Origin: Echinarachnius parma
Taxonomy: Eukaryota > Echinodermata > Echinoidea > Clypeasteroida > Echinarachniidae
Assembly (NCBI GenBank): GCA_037951105.1
Contig: JBAMJV010008318.1
Coordinates: 81,876 to 145,875 of the forward strand
Direction: 5' to 3'
DNA length: 64,000 nt
The position numbers and the translations under genes are program-made. Below are positions 19,271 to 30,095 of the stretch, piece by piece; positions within the stretch are counted from its first letter, which is position 1, and each line of letters begins with the position of its first letter. The notes beneath the pieces were generated by a model. The model made no database searches. It saw nothing but the letters and a program-made list of their open reading frames with translations, and was not told the origin of the DNA.

Positions 19271-20322
19271 AATCGTACGAGACAGAGGCTGGCAGATACT
19301 GGGATGACTTCTATTCACAACACCAGAACAAGTTCTTCAAAGACAGACACTGGCTTTTCACTGAATTCCCAGAACTATCCTCAACAAGTGACGGTGGAAC
19401 AAATGCTTTAGCAGAATCAGAGCAGCAAACAATAAACCAAGAAACTCCTGGGGTGGAGCCTACATGTGGCAATGAGAGTAGTTGTGTGGAAACGCCTGAG
19501 GGAGAGTCTATCAAAGTGGAAAAGTTGGGTCAAGAAACTTGTGGTATAGAGTCTACTAGTGACAGTGCAGAACAAGAAGGAGCAGCACAAAATATTGCTG
19601 GTGGTATCAGTGAATTGGAAGTGGGATCTAACAATGTTCAGTCACTGTCCATATCTAAAGATGTTCAGTCAAAAGATGAAAATCAGAGGACAGATGCTGA
19701 AGTGTCAGACAGTTTCCCAGGCCAAGGTGCCTCCAAGAGAGTTCTGGAGGTCGGATGTGGGGTAGGCAACACTATCTTCCCCATCCTGCAGACGAACGCC
19801 AATCCAGGGCTCTTCGTCTACGGTTGCGATTTCTCTGCGACCGCCATCGACATCGTGCGTCAACACGCTGAATACAATACCAATCGGTGTCACGCCTTTG
19901 TTTGTGACGTTAGTGATCCCGCAGCGACCTTTCCTTTTCCCGAAGGCAGCCTGGACGTTGTAGTGATGATATTTGTCATGTCCGCGATCAACCCAGACAA
20001 GTTCCAGTCGACCGTCGACAAGCTTGCACGTCTCCTACGACCCGGCGGACTGATTCTCTTCCGCGACTATGGCCGCTACGACATGGCACAGCTGCGCTTC
20101 AAGAAAGGCCGCTGCCTCTCCGAAAACTTCTATGTTCGCGGTGACGGCACGCGGGTGTATTTCTTCACACAGGAGGAGTTGAGGGCGCTGTTTGTGAATG
20201 CAGGATTGACGGAAGAGCAGAACATTATTGATAGAAGACTGCAAGTCAATAGAGGAAGACAGCTCACCATGTACAGGGTTTGGATACAGTGCAAGTATAG
20301 GAAACCGGAGGTCGCATTATGA
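19271..20322 (+). CDS. METTL2: METTL2-type tRNA (m3C) methyltransferase, last and main exon
   Basis: The exon carries the bulk of the enzyme. It starts with SYETEAGRYWDDFY and FFKDRHWLFTEFPEL, both METTL2 hallmarks. A Glu/Ser/Thr/Gly-rich linker of about 110 residues follows. Then comes the Rossmann methyltransferase: VLEVGCGVGNT (SAM-binding motif I), CDFSATAIDIV, the acidic DVSDP, LLRPGGLILFRDYGRYDMAQ, and NFYVRGDGTRVYFFTQEEL, ending in LTMYRVWIQCKYRKPEVAL and TGA. Known METTL2 enzymes make 3-methylcytidine at position 32 of tRNA-Thr and tRNA-Arg; METTL8 does so in mitochondria. I see no strong mitochondrial presequence after the chosen ATG, so a cytosolic METTL2 is likelier. The frame is undamaged. 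Confidence 0.95.
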
Positions 20323-20495
20323 TGTGAAATTGCATTATGATGTAAAATAATTTTGTGTTGTGGACATACTAAAATACCCAATTACAATCTGATTCCAACC
20401 AAAAAAACGATTTGTAATTATTGTAAAGTCACATTTTTTGCTGTAGGATTGTCATAGGACATTTAGATCAATGGCTGGCAAACATAGAATGTTTA

Positions 20496-20501
20496 AATAA
20501 A
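20496..20501 (+). terminator. Polyadenylation signal of the METTL2-like gene
   Basis: AATAAA lies about 175 bases after the stop, the first such hexamer downstream, in an AT-rich 3' UTR. Confidence 0.55.
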
Positions 20502-21103
20502 GAATTTAATTTCATCAAAAAAGGATATGCATGGTAGCTTACCATGTTAAGTTAATGGGGACACTGCAATTATAGGAAACTAGACTTGTGATGATAACAA
20601 AGTGGTCTGTTACTGCCAGTGATTTTCAAAAGATGTTAAGGTTATTGGTATCTGACTTGAATTAAATCTGATTTGTATGGCAAATGATCATGTTCAGGGT
20701 ATGGGTACACTCCAAGTATCTATCAGGAAAACGGGGCTTTGATGATGTAAAAATAACTTTTCTATGTACACTAAGGTAAGGTTCATACACTTACCGGTAC
20801 ATGTATTTTAAAATCAAATTCCATGACACTCCATGACCTATACAGCAATAATTATGTGTGTTTTCCATGAGTACACAAACAAGTTTTTTCTTTCTTTTTT
20901 CTTTCAGTACTTTTTGTACCAAGAAACATTCTAAAATTTGATTTGTATTTCAGTGCTGAAGAAATGCAGATAAAAAGAAATTCCGTGACTTTCCATGACC
21001 CGTGAGCTTGGTGTACAATTGGCACTGACTTTCCAAGTCCTGGAAAATAAAAAAAATAGTCAAATTCCATAACTTCCCAGGTTTTCCAGGCCCTGTGTGA
21101 ACC
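20502..21103. other. Intergenic stretch
   Basis: No gene or defined repeat boundary seen. The segment near 20,815-21,090 has repeated TTCCATGAC/TCCATGAC phrases. Confidence 0.4.
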
Positions 21104-21333
21104 CAGGGGGTGTTTCACAAAGATCCTAAGTTGAACTTAACTAAGTTGGATTTAAAAAGTATGGTAAGCCATTTATAGCCTTGGAATAAAACACATTCAA
21201 AAGTAAAAATGTATTTTAAACTTTTTAGAAATTTTACATTAAGAACATGACATCTCCTTGATAATAAAAACTATTAATGAATTTAATTAACATTTTATGG
21301 CTTTTAATAGGATCTTTGTGAAACACACCCCTG
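21104..21333. mobile_element. Family B TIR element
   Basis: Ends CAGGGGGTGTTTCACAAAGA and ATCTTTGTGAAACACACCCC, interior GTAGCC-like CCTTGGAATAAAAC. Shorter than other copies because of an internal deletion. Confidence 0.85.
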
Positions 21334-21478
21334 TACACATACTACCAGTGATTTTACAAAAATGTTTAGGTTATTGGTGGCCAATCTTGTAATTGTAGAG
21401 TGAAGAATTGAATCTGATCAATATAAGGTATGCACATGCGAAATTATAGGAAAGGATAATTCATTACCGGTGTGTAAT

Positions 21479-21716
21479 GCCCGGCTCAGACAGAGCCTAA
21501 TGCCGCCCGGCTCAGACAGAGCCGACTCGACCCGATCCAACAGGTTTTCAGCCTTATTAACTCAGTATGTGCTGCCTCAGGACTCCGGTTTTTCCAGTCA
21601 AGTGCCAGCCGGAGGTCATTCGAGGCCGAGGCTGATTCAACATGTTGGATCGAACTGACTCTAGCCCGACTGAAAACCAGTCGGATCGGGTCGAGTCGTC
21701 TCTGTCTGCGCCGGGC
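21479..21716. mobile_element. GCCCGGCTCAGACAGAGCC inverted-repeat element
   Basis: The left arm GCCCGGCTCAGACAGAGCC is itself tandemly repeated and continues ACTCGACCCGATCC. The right arm GGATCGGGTCGAGTCGTCTC, then GTCTGCGCCGGGC, is its imperfect complement. Confidence 0.75.
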
Positions 21717-21839
21717 TTAACATGAAGGTTTTGTCAGTGATTAGAGTGCTAACAATTTGGAATTGGGAATAGCTGATGTCATGTTTGCATGTCATTTCGG
21801 CACTCAGGTTGCCAAAATTACACATCAGATAGACAATTT

Positions 21840-22184
21840 GTGACCTTACACCACAAAACGACCGTTATGTCGCTGTGGTAGTTTCTCTTTTATTTTTTAG
21901 CCGAAATAGTCAAATTTTGTTTAAAATACGAGACTCAGGATTTTGATATTTCCTGAATGAGGGTATCTTAATCTACCTTCTATGTAAATTTAAGCGTCAC
22001 AAATCGTGTTTTAAATTTGATTTTTCATTGAATGAAATGATCAGATTACAGCAGATTGGATGCCGATCTTTGAAGCGGTCAGTTTTCTCCCTTGTTCCAA
22101 ATATTTGGCGTTCATTTTGAGAGGGTTTGCCTAGTCCGAATATAACGTCATGTGAAAATCAGCCGTTTTGTGGTGTAAGGTCAC
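21840..22184. mobile_element. GTGACCTTACACCACAAAAC TIR element
   Basis: Ends GTGACCTTACACCACAAAAC and GTTTTGTGGTGTAAGGTCAC are near-perfect inverted repeats about 20 bp long. ATTTG-like flanks are present on both sides. No coding frame. Confidence 0.85.
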
Positions 22185-23039
22185 ATTTGTTTTTTTGGTG
22201 TGTGTGTTGACGCTTACAACGGTTGCTCAAGTATTTATCATTAATTTTAGTTTTTAGATTTTAGTTTTACTTAATAATGCAAACATTTGTTCATGTAGCA
22301 AAATTGGAGACTGAATAAAGACGGCGACAAGCTTATTTCAATGTGTCATGCATACTCATATTTATTACATGTACATATATATACAAGTTCAACACCGAGT
22401 TTACATAATCTCATAAGTTATGTACTCGTGAAGACCTCAACATTTTGTTGCTGTTTTACGCTAAGCACTCCTACCATACAACTTTATAATACAATGATAT
22501 CAACAACTATCATGCTTGTGTAAAAGATCTAAATGCTCATAATTTCCTAGTTACATAACATGTCGAAGAACAAACTGAAGAAAAATACACATCTTGCATG
22601 GAAAAAGTTTAGCGCCATGTAGATAAGGGCTTGTATGTAAAAAGCAGGGTATATACTTGCCACCGCCAAATACATGTATGTGCAACTTTGGAAAACCGTC
22701 AGATAATATGAAAAAAGTGACATTCATAATCATTTGTTTGATAAATAATCCATTACACAACATTTTAAATAAGAGTATGGATTTAGGTACATCTTCATTC
22801 ATCTGACCAAATATAGCTAATGATGCAAAATAATGACGTGGAAAGTCAAAAAACATTACTTCAAAATAGTCATTGGAACAAAATTCATTCTCACATGGTT
22901 CATCAAACATAGATAAAATTTGTGTAAAAAAAAAGATACATTCATATGTCTCTATAAGAGCGTACAATGAAACCTCGTCATAATGAGAAGCTTGCGACCA
23001 TGAGCATCGAGTACAGAAGCTATGACATCATACAAATCT
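22185..23039. other. Intergenic stretch
   Basis: No gene seen. A frame on the - strand at 22,551-22,967 (138 residues) lacks splice context and family resemblance. Confidence 0.4.
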
Positions 23040-23365
23040 ATTTTCTCAATTTGAACTTCATTTTCCGAAAGAGCATAAAAAATAATGTCCAAATGTCGAA
23101 AATCAATTGCATATGTAAAGTATTGGCTGAGATATGCCCATCCGAATGATTTTGTTTCCAATAGGCAATCAGTGTTATAGTGCTCTGGTTCATAACTTTA
23201 TGAACCAGAGCACTACAAATGTATAACACTGATTGCCCATTGCCCAAGTAAAATTCATTCGGATGGGCATATCTCGGCCAATACTTAACATATTCAATTG
23301 ATTTTTGACATTTGAACATTATTTTTGCTGCTCTTTCAGAAAATGAAGTTCAAATTGAGAAAATA
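23040..23365. mobile_element. Foldback element, arms about 155 bp
   Basis: The two halves are imperfect complements: TTTTCTCAATTTGAACTTCA at the left end versus its complement at 23,346-23,365, meeting at CATAACTTTATG (about 23,190-23,201). A family B right terminus (GGATCTTTGTGAAACATCCC) follows at 23,371. Confidence 0.85.
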
Positions 23366-23370
23366 AAAAA

Positions 23371-23393
23371 GGATCTTTGTGAAACATCCCCCT
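23371..23393. mobile_element. Family B terminus fragment
   Basis: Only the right end of a family B element, GGATCTTTGTGAAACATCCC, remains. It abuts the foldback element, so the two may be one composite unit. Confidence 0.6.
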
Positions 23394-24270
23394 GATATAG
23401 CAAGGTTATTTAGCAGGTCCAGGTTCTCTGTATTTGTATTGTTTTTAAGCTCTGATACAAGATATCTGATACAACAAGGTCAATTCAATGGAACCAAGGT
23501 GCTTGTTACACCGAGGTTTCACTGTTTATCATTCGCCATGATCAAAATTGAATTAATACACCTCTAAACACAATGAATACATGTGCATGTACAGTACGCG
23601 GCTTTGATTTCATGTTTTTTAAAGCAATTATGAAAACACATTATAAATCTAGACGTTTTCTGCTTGATTCATGTTCAGGTGATGTTAAAGGATAGGAAAA
23701 CAATTTAAGGTGATCCAATTTCATGTTTTTTTTTAATTATGAAAAAACACATCTAGACATTTCCTGTGCAATACGTTTGCATGTGTTTATGAATATCTGA
23801 ACAGGAAAAGCTAAATGCAATGTTTAGATTCGGCAAAATCAAAATCCATGAGTGCTTTACAAACATATCAAATATAAGCACATGTGACAAAAACCTGAAC
23901 AAGGCTTTTTGTTAATTATTAAAAAAAGAAATTAAAAGGAAGAAGAGAAACATTGATACAAATCCGAACTTTCACAATTTAAATTTAGTTCATAATTATT
24001 CTTCGATTGTGCCAAAGTCTGAACAAACAAGAGCATTCAATATTCAATATTTGTTTTCAGAAAAAAAAAATGTGAACTTGAACCCAACGGCCTAGTCACA
24101 CCGCCAAAGTGATCCCAACAGACAATTCCTGGCTATTCGGGGTGATGAGATGTCCATTTACCAAAAGGTTGCCATCGTTGAAGATGGGTATGTGTCTCAC
24201 TGTCTTGTGCTCAAAAGAACTTGCCCCAGCAAAGTCTGTACCCCCCAAAAGTGACACTGACTCCCAACAT

Positions 24271-24597
24271 CAGGGCTCCACACTTACTTTTTTTTGTCAG
24301 TGGCCCAGTCGGGCCAGTGAAATAATTACTTTCCCTTTTCTGGTGGCCCAAAAGAAAAATTTACGGGCCCGAAAAATTCATGAGTAAACTTTTTACTATT
24401 CAAAATATCACTCATTCCTAATCAAACCTTTGATTATAGATGAAGTATGACATGGAAGAAAACAAAGATTTTTCAAATTTTGTCAATGTCTGGTTGAAAA
24501 TCTGCTGATCAGGCCACCAAAATATGACTTTCATACATTTTTGCTGGCCCAAAGTGCAATTTCACTGGCCACGGGCCAGTGCGAGTGTCGAGCCCTG
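24271..24597. mobile_element. AGGGCTC inverted-repeat element
   Basis: Ends CAGGGCTCCACACT and AGTGTCGAGCCCTG are inverted repeats, and the interior has GGCCAGT/ACTGGCC inverted motifs. AGGGCTCGACAC-type ends recur near 42,690 (GTGTCGAGCCCTG), so this is a dispersed family. Confidence 0.6.
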
Positions 24598-27250
24598 CCA
24601 ACAGTATGATATGGTCATCACGTGGCATGACCAGTACAGAGTATAACAAGTTTGTAACAAAGCATATATAACATTTTAAAAATTGTTTGTTCTTACAGCC
24701 ATATACTTCATAGCGCTTCTAATGCATTGATAAGGAAATGTTGATTTTGAATTAATTGTGTTTTATTCTATCCATGGATAGAATGGCCCAATGGAACGTG
24801 AAAACAGCGCGTTCACTACCACATCCCCCAACCACTTTACACAATACACATGTACAGTGTCTGAGAAATCTTCATGTGCTGTTATCAACATAGCAATGTA
24901 CAAGCCCTGTACTTCCAACATCACATACTGTACTTGTTTTTTGTTTTTTTAGTTCATGAAGTTTTTTATTATAAATATACATGTACATTCAGAAAGGTAT
25001 ATGAGAGACAACAACATGTTTCCTTCATTCCACACAGGGCATGTTTATATTCTCATTTCCAGCAAATTTACTATAAACAGTAGTCTCTGTTTAATGGGGT
25101 ACCATTTAAAGGTTACACCCGTTAAAGGGGTTAAATATACCTTGCAAATTCCAACCCAGTTAAGCGGAGACTACTGTACTTGCTAAATATAAGCGTGAAA
25201 CGCATTTCACAATGCTGTTTATGGGCTAAAGGAGAAAATAAACACACCTATCATAGTCGCCAAACAGTACGTTATAACCAATATCTATTTTGTCAGCTTC
25301 AAAAACTAAATCTGTTCATTTTGTCTCTATGTACATAGTATTGCCTTCTTTCAAATGTTAACCTTGCATAGTCATAGACATACATGTACATTGACAATCT
25401 TATTCCACAATCATGTACTTTATGTAAAAGATCATGGTTATTCATGATCCGTTTCCAAAATCATGTTCATTTATGATCATATTAAAACAAATCGTGCAAA
25501 CTATTTTGTGTATTACATTCCATCCCAACAGTGCATTGAATAAGTCGGATAATATTTCATAATTTCTGTGCTGCGCATTTCAGCAATAATTATGGCATGT
25601 GCTGGGTGCAGTCAAAATATAACTGGTACATTATTTATAAAATCACTTAACTACGCACTTTGTTATTGAGCATTCACTACCTAGATGTTCAATTATCCTA
25701 TGGAAGAACTCGCCCAATCCAACCATTAGTTTTACATAGCTCTTTGTATATTAATTAAACTTATTAGTCAGAAAATCAGGAACATTGTGAGTTTGTCTGA
25801 TCAAAACAGTAGATAATCACTAAAATTATATGGTACAAGTTATCCATTCTACGCTTTATAAATGTGCGTTACTGTTGGTGCACACAAATGCACTAAAATT
25901 ATTATGAGTAATTGATAACGTATTATAATCTGCAGAAGACACAATCCTAATAAAGAAAATATACTTGGAAATGTTCATGTTTTGGGATCATAAATGACAA
26001 GGTTGAAAGTTAATCTTATTGTTCCTGGCACATTCAGACAAGTTTAATATCTATTGATGACTATTGATGACTTAGTTCTCCCTCAAAACAAAACCAAACA
26101 CATTAATAAAACAGTATTAACTTTTGACAGCGGATCAGTATTAATTTTAAGTCCCTCATATCAACTTTAACACTTTTCAACTAAAAGTAGATATTCAAGG
26201 GTTTGTTTGTTGGTTGGTTAAACTGTTTTTTAAATATGGTATTTATAAGCATTTTTGTCTAGGCCTACCCTTGAACATCACCATCTGAGAGACATAATTT
26301 AGGATTTGAACAAAGGTTGATTTTAGCGAAGAGCAGAGCTCTGACCACTAGACCAGGGGGCAGGGGCCCAATTACGGACCAGCGACATTTACCATTGTAA
26401 TTCGATGTCAATATGCTAGAATTGCATACAAATCAACAGAACGTAGCAGAGCACACATACCGCCCTTACTCATTCAACCGTAAAGGATTACACAAGCATA
26501 TCTAGAGATCAATGGGAATGGAACTAGGGCTGGTCCTGGGTTCATGATCGTGCTCTCGGCCACAGAACAACTTTCTCTTCAGTTCAACCATCATGTATGA
26601 ATATGCGTCAGTGATTATGAATGCTGAAACGCTGGTTTGCTTTGGGGAAAGTTCACTATGAATGGTGTATGGTGCTACATGCAAATTAGCCATATTATGA
26701 GATAAGTCATTTTTAAAGAAGAAACAAATCAATAACGCTAAACGGCAAGCACAAGTTTGGCAGGTTCTAAAGGCAGAACAAAATGAATTCAATTACTATT
26801 CTTTGGTTACTTTTTTGATTCGCAGACTAATTGAACATAAATGAACTACTAAGAATACTAAGTACTAAACTACACTTAACTAGCAGTATATGAAACAACT
26901 TTGCTGATAATATCTACAACTACTTTTTTTTATAAAAGGGCAACTTAAAGATATACATGAGTAATGGTTCTTTCTCAATTTTTTTGTGAAACTTTGGCTT
27001 GTTTTGAATCCATGTGAAAGTACATGTACAATTTATTAACAATGTTTCCCCTACCAAGTGCTCGCATAGTTGTGCATTTTTAATTTTAAAAATTTATCTC
27101 TTCTTCTCGAAGGGTCAATTGAGACTCTTCCTCCGGGCCGTCACCATCGCATATTCCATGGTTTGGCCACGGCTGGATTCACAGAACAGTAATTTCTTTT
27201 GAAAATAGTAATGCATGTGCACGCTTTCTGGCTAGTAGCGGCACACAAAC
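24598..27250. other. Intergenic stretch
   Basis: No protein-coding exon recognised. The only structured item is the tRNA-like segment at 26,300-26,362 and a weak inverted repeat near 25,083-25,175 (AGTCTCTGTTTAATGG and CCCAGTTAAGCGGAGACTAC). Confidence 0.4.
26300..26362 (-). mobile_element. tRNA-derived SINE head or tRNA pseudogene
   Basis: On the - strand CTGGTCTAGTGGTCAG fits an RNA polymerase III A box (TRGYNNANNNG) and TTGTTCAAATCC, about 30 bases on, fits a B box (GGTTCRANNCC). The spacing is that of a tRNA gene. The acceptor-stem halves do not pair convincingly, so a decayed SINE is more likely than a functional tRNA. Confidence 0.4.
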
Positions 27251-27478
27251 ATTGGCCCGTATTCACAAAGGAGGTTTGTACAGTCCATGGTCTAAACCCC
27301 GGTTAACATCTATGGAAAGCCATTGTAAACTGATGGAGAGACAATGTAAATTCCTTACTTGTTAACAATGTTGATGGTACACATTCTCTCTCCATCAGTT
27401 TACAATTGGCGTTCCATAGATGTAAACCGGGGTTTAGACCATGGACTGTACAAACCTCCTTTGTGAATACGGGCCATT
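27251..27478. mobile_element. Foldback element, arms about 90 bp
   Basis: GGCCCGTATTCACAAAGGAG at the left and CTCCTTTGTGAATACGGGCC at the right are exact complements. Pairing continues through GTCTAAACCCCGGTT to GATGGAGAGA. ATT lies on both sides. Confidence 0.9.
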
Positions 27479-27731
27479 ATGTCTGCACAGTGAACGTGCC
27501 CAAGGTTTTCGTTGATAACAAATGCTGGTTTCCTTTTTCGATTTTGACAAACTTGTTCAGTTGATCAAGAATTAAGCTTTTATTTTAGATTTTGACAAAG
27601 TCCTTGATTGAATCTTCCAAACATGACCCTTTGTTTATATTTCAACAAGATTTTTGTTTTCGTCTTCTATGCTGTTCAGCATGTTTTTGGCAACTTCACT
27701 AACCTCGACCAATACTCAATTATATCTTTAA

Positions 27732-28277
27732 AGGGACATTTTCCCCAACATATAATCACCTTTGATTATGTTCTCTAAACATTAAAACACAATTTCATGC
27801 AAATACGACCAACATTGGCCTTTTGAGCAAGGGATGAGCATCATTCAAAGTCACTCGCTGTACGGGATAATCCCATTCATCGCGAACACCAAGGAGGCTG
27901 CCATTGATGTTTATGAAACTCGGATCGCTCTAAAATGTGACGTCAAACATGAACTACTCCTTTTGTTGGCTCACGTTTTGCCTTGTGTTTGTGCACAAAC
28001 CCCGCGAGCTGCGAGAGCTAACAAAAAGAGGCCGAGCTTGTTTGTTCGGGTTTGACGTAGCATTTCGGTGCGAACAATTCAAAATCCGGGTTTCAAAAAA
28101 TATAATGGCAGCCTCCATGCTATACGCGATGAATGGGATTAGCCCATACAGCGATTGACTTTGAATGATGCCCCTCCTTTGTTCAGAGGGCAAACATTGG
28201 ACATATTTGCATGAAATTATGTTTTAATGTGTAGAGAACATAATCAAAGGTAAATAGATGATGGGGAAAATTTCCCT
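27732..28277. mobile_element. TTAA-flanked long-TIR element
   Basis: TTAA-AGGGACATTTTCCCC at the left is mirrored by a GGGGAAAATTTCCCT-TTAA right end, and complementarity extends inward about 200 bases on each side (AGTCACTCGCTGTACGGG versus CCCATACAGCGATTGACTT). The centre includes GACGTCAAA. No transposase. Confidence 0.85.
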
Positions 28278-29891
28278 TTAAGGACTTGACACCTATCAAG
28301 GCTGAGTGGTATCAAATCTTCCATTCGTTATTACTTCATCTACATGCATTAGAATAAATAGTGGTTAAAACCTGGCATAACTGCTGGCTCATTTATAATA
28401 TTTTTTTTCTAACAATACACAACTAAATAATGTTGGATCCATTTCCACAGTCAGATTGAAGTGGAAATAGGAGACTTGAACAATAATTTGATATGCATTA
28501 ACAGCATAATGCAACACTAATGCTGTAATGCAATAATGAATTCTCCTTTTTTCGACATTGATACATGATGATATTTTGCTTTCTGAACCGGAACGAACAA
28601 ATGAAATCTACAGAAGCTATAAGAACATGATGCTAATGAAGAGCTGCAATTTTTCAATTTTATGATCTGAAACATCAAAACCATTTGAATCTAATCAGTA
28701 GTTATATAAACATGCTATAATTGAAGTGTGAAGCATATATTTTTTTCTTGTTTTTTTGATTTACAAGATAAGAATTAATGACATTTTCAAGATAACTGAA
28801 AAAGGATAATATTGTACTTGATTGACTCGGATAAATTACGGCTTTTCTTAAAGAAGTTATGCACACATAATCCGCAAGTTAGCCTGGTGCCCAGTTACTT
28901 AACTGTTCAATCCTATGAATGGACTGAATGAAGGAGTTGTTCTAAGATGTATTTTCTGGAAGGACAACATATGTTGCAATCCATTTGTTATTGTCTTGGT
29001 CTCATCACCTTAAAGGGACAGCTTTGATGTTTCAGAGGCCACTTTTTAAAGTACTAACACAGGAATGCCATGTCATACTCATCCGGGCGTAAGTTGCGCA
29101 TCGGTTCATGCACAATTCAGCTCTGGTCTAAAGAAATGCCGCTGCCCTCTGCGCAATCTAGAATTTGACACAGTAATTTGAAGTTGCGATACAACACTGA
29201 TGAATGATCACACAAGGGTCTAGATGTCGTGGCAAGGTGGTGGCCGAGACTGGGACGATAGGAGTCTTCAGACAGGGCCTCGTGTCTGAATGTCATTTGC
29301 ACATGGCAAGAGAGAGTCTGAGCAGCAATGGTCACTAAGCCCTCACCCAGTTGCACAACACTTTGAATTTCAAAAATCAGCCTCAATGCCCTTCTCGATC
29401 TCACCAAACGATGGGAAGTCAAGTTGAAAAAATCAGGCGAAGCACTCTCTGAATAAACGTTGTGTTGACTTCTCCAATCTATCCCATTGTTTTGAGTTTG
29501 ACTGCAGTGGCTTGGGGAAAGGAAGGATTCTTAGAGATGCTGCCCTCGATGATTGCCTGGAGCTGGTAGAGGCTGTACTCATGAGCAATGACTGTCAAAC
29601 CCACGTATAGCTGATTTGTCTTCCCTGTCTAAAGCCATTCACTTGACAAAATGTGCCACGACACAATTCTTTCCACTCAATATGGGGTCTCCCATCTTTC
29701 AGATCTTTCAGATAGACTCCCACCGTATACTTGTGCGTTGAAGATCCTAATTCGTTGGTGGCCAATATAAGAGTTTGAAGTTTCAAGCCATTAGCACTCA
29801 GGCAACCACTAAGAGCAAGCCCTATATAATACCACCTTGTTTTGTGCTTCAAATTCAATATACGTGTAGACAACAGGAAACGATTTGGGGG
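28278..29891 (-). other. Region downstream of the TLK stop, probably including its 3' UTR
   Basis: No recognised gene. Open frames on the - strand at 29,595-29,873 (92 residues) and 29,117-29,422 (101 residues) look moderately protein-like, but I cannot name a family and they begin just past the TLK stop. They may be 3' UTR or remnants of another element. No polyadenylation site was assigned. Confidence 0.35.
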
Positions 29892-30095
29892 TTAAGTTGA
29901 ATTCTCAGATATTCCTGCAAATGACTGACTGGAGTTGGATGAAGCAGCCGAGGCGGCGCTAGCGGCAGCGGCCGCGTGGGCAGCAGATGCAGCTGAACTT
30001 TTCTTGCTGGAAGGCAACAGATAGGGGTCCTTGGCGAGGGCTAGCACATCAGCTCGGTCCTCCTTGCGATACATCAGGCACCGCCGGATGAAATC
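29892..30095 (-). CDS. TLK: TLK exon 17, kinase end and C-terminal tail
   Basis: The acceptor TTATCTGCAG precedes [20 protein letters not shown], the last helices of the kinase C-lobe, then AKDPYLLPS and a Ser/Ala-rich tail ending ENST and TAA. The tail is low-complexity (Ala and Ser runs), as in other TLKs. Confidence 0.92.
   Translation of the reverse strand, partial: DFIRRCLMYRKEDRADVLALAKDPYLLPSSKKSSAASAAHAAAAASAASAASSNSSQSFAGISENST

Noticed and set aside
22551..22967. 138-codon - strand frame
   Set aside because: AT-rich, no domain and no neighbouring exon; an unspliced frame of this length is expected by chance in this window.
27834..28193. Frames of 73-79 codons with plausible sequence on both strands
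   Set aside because: They are the two arms of a long-TIR element translated, hence similar to each other.
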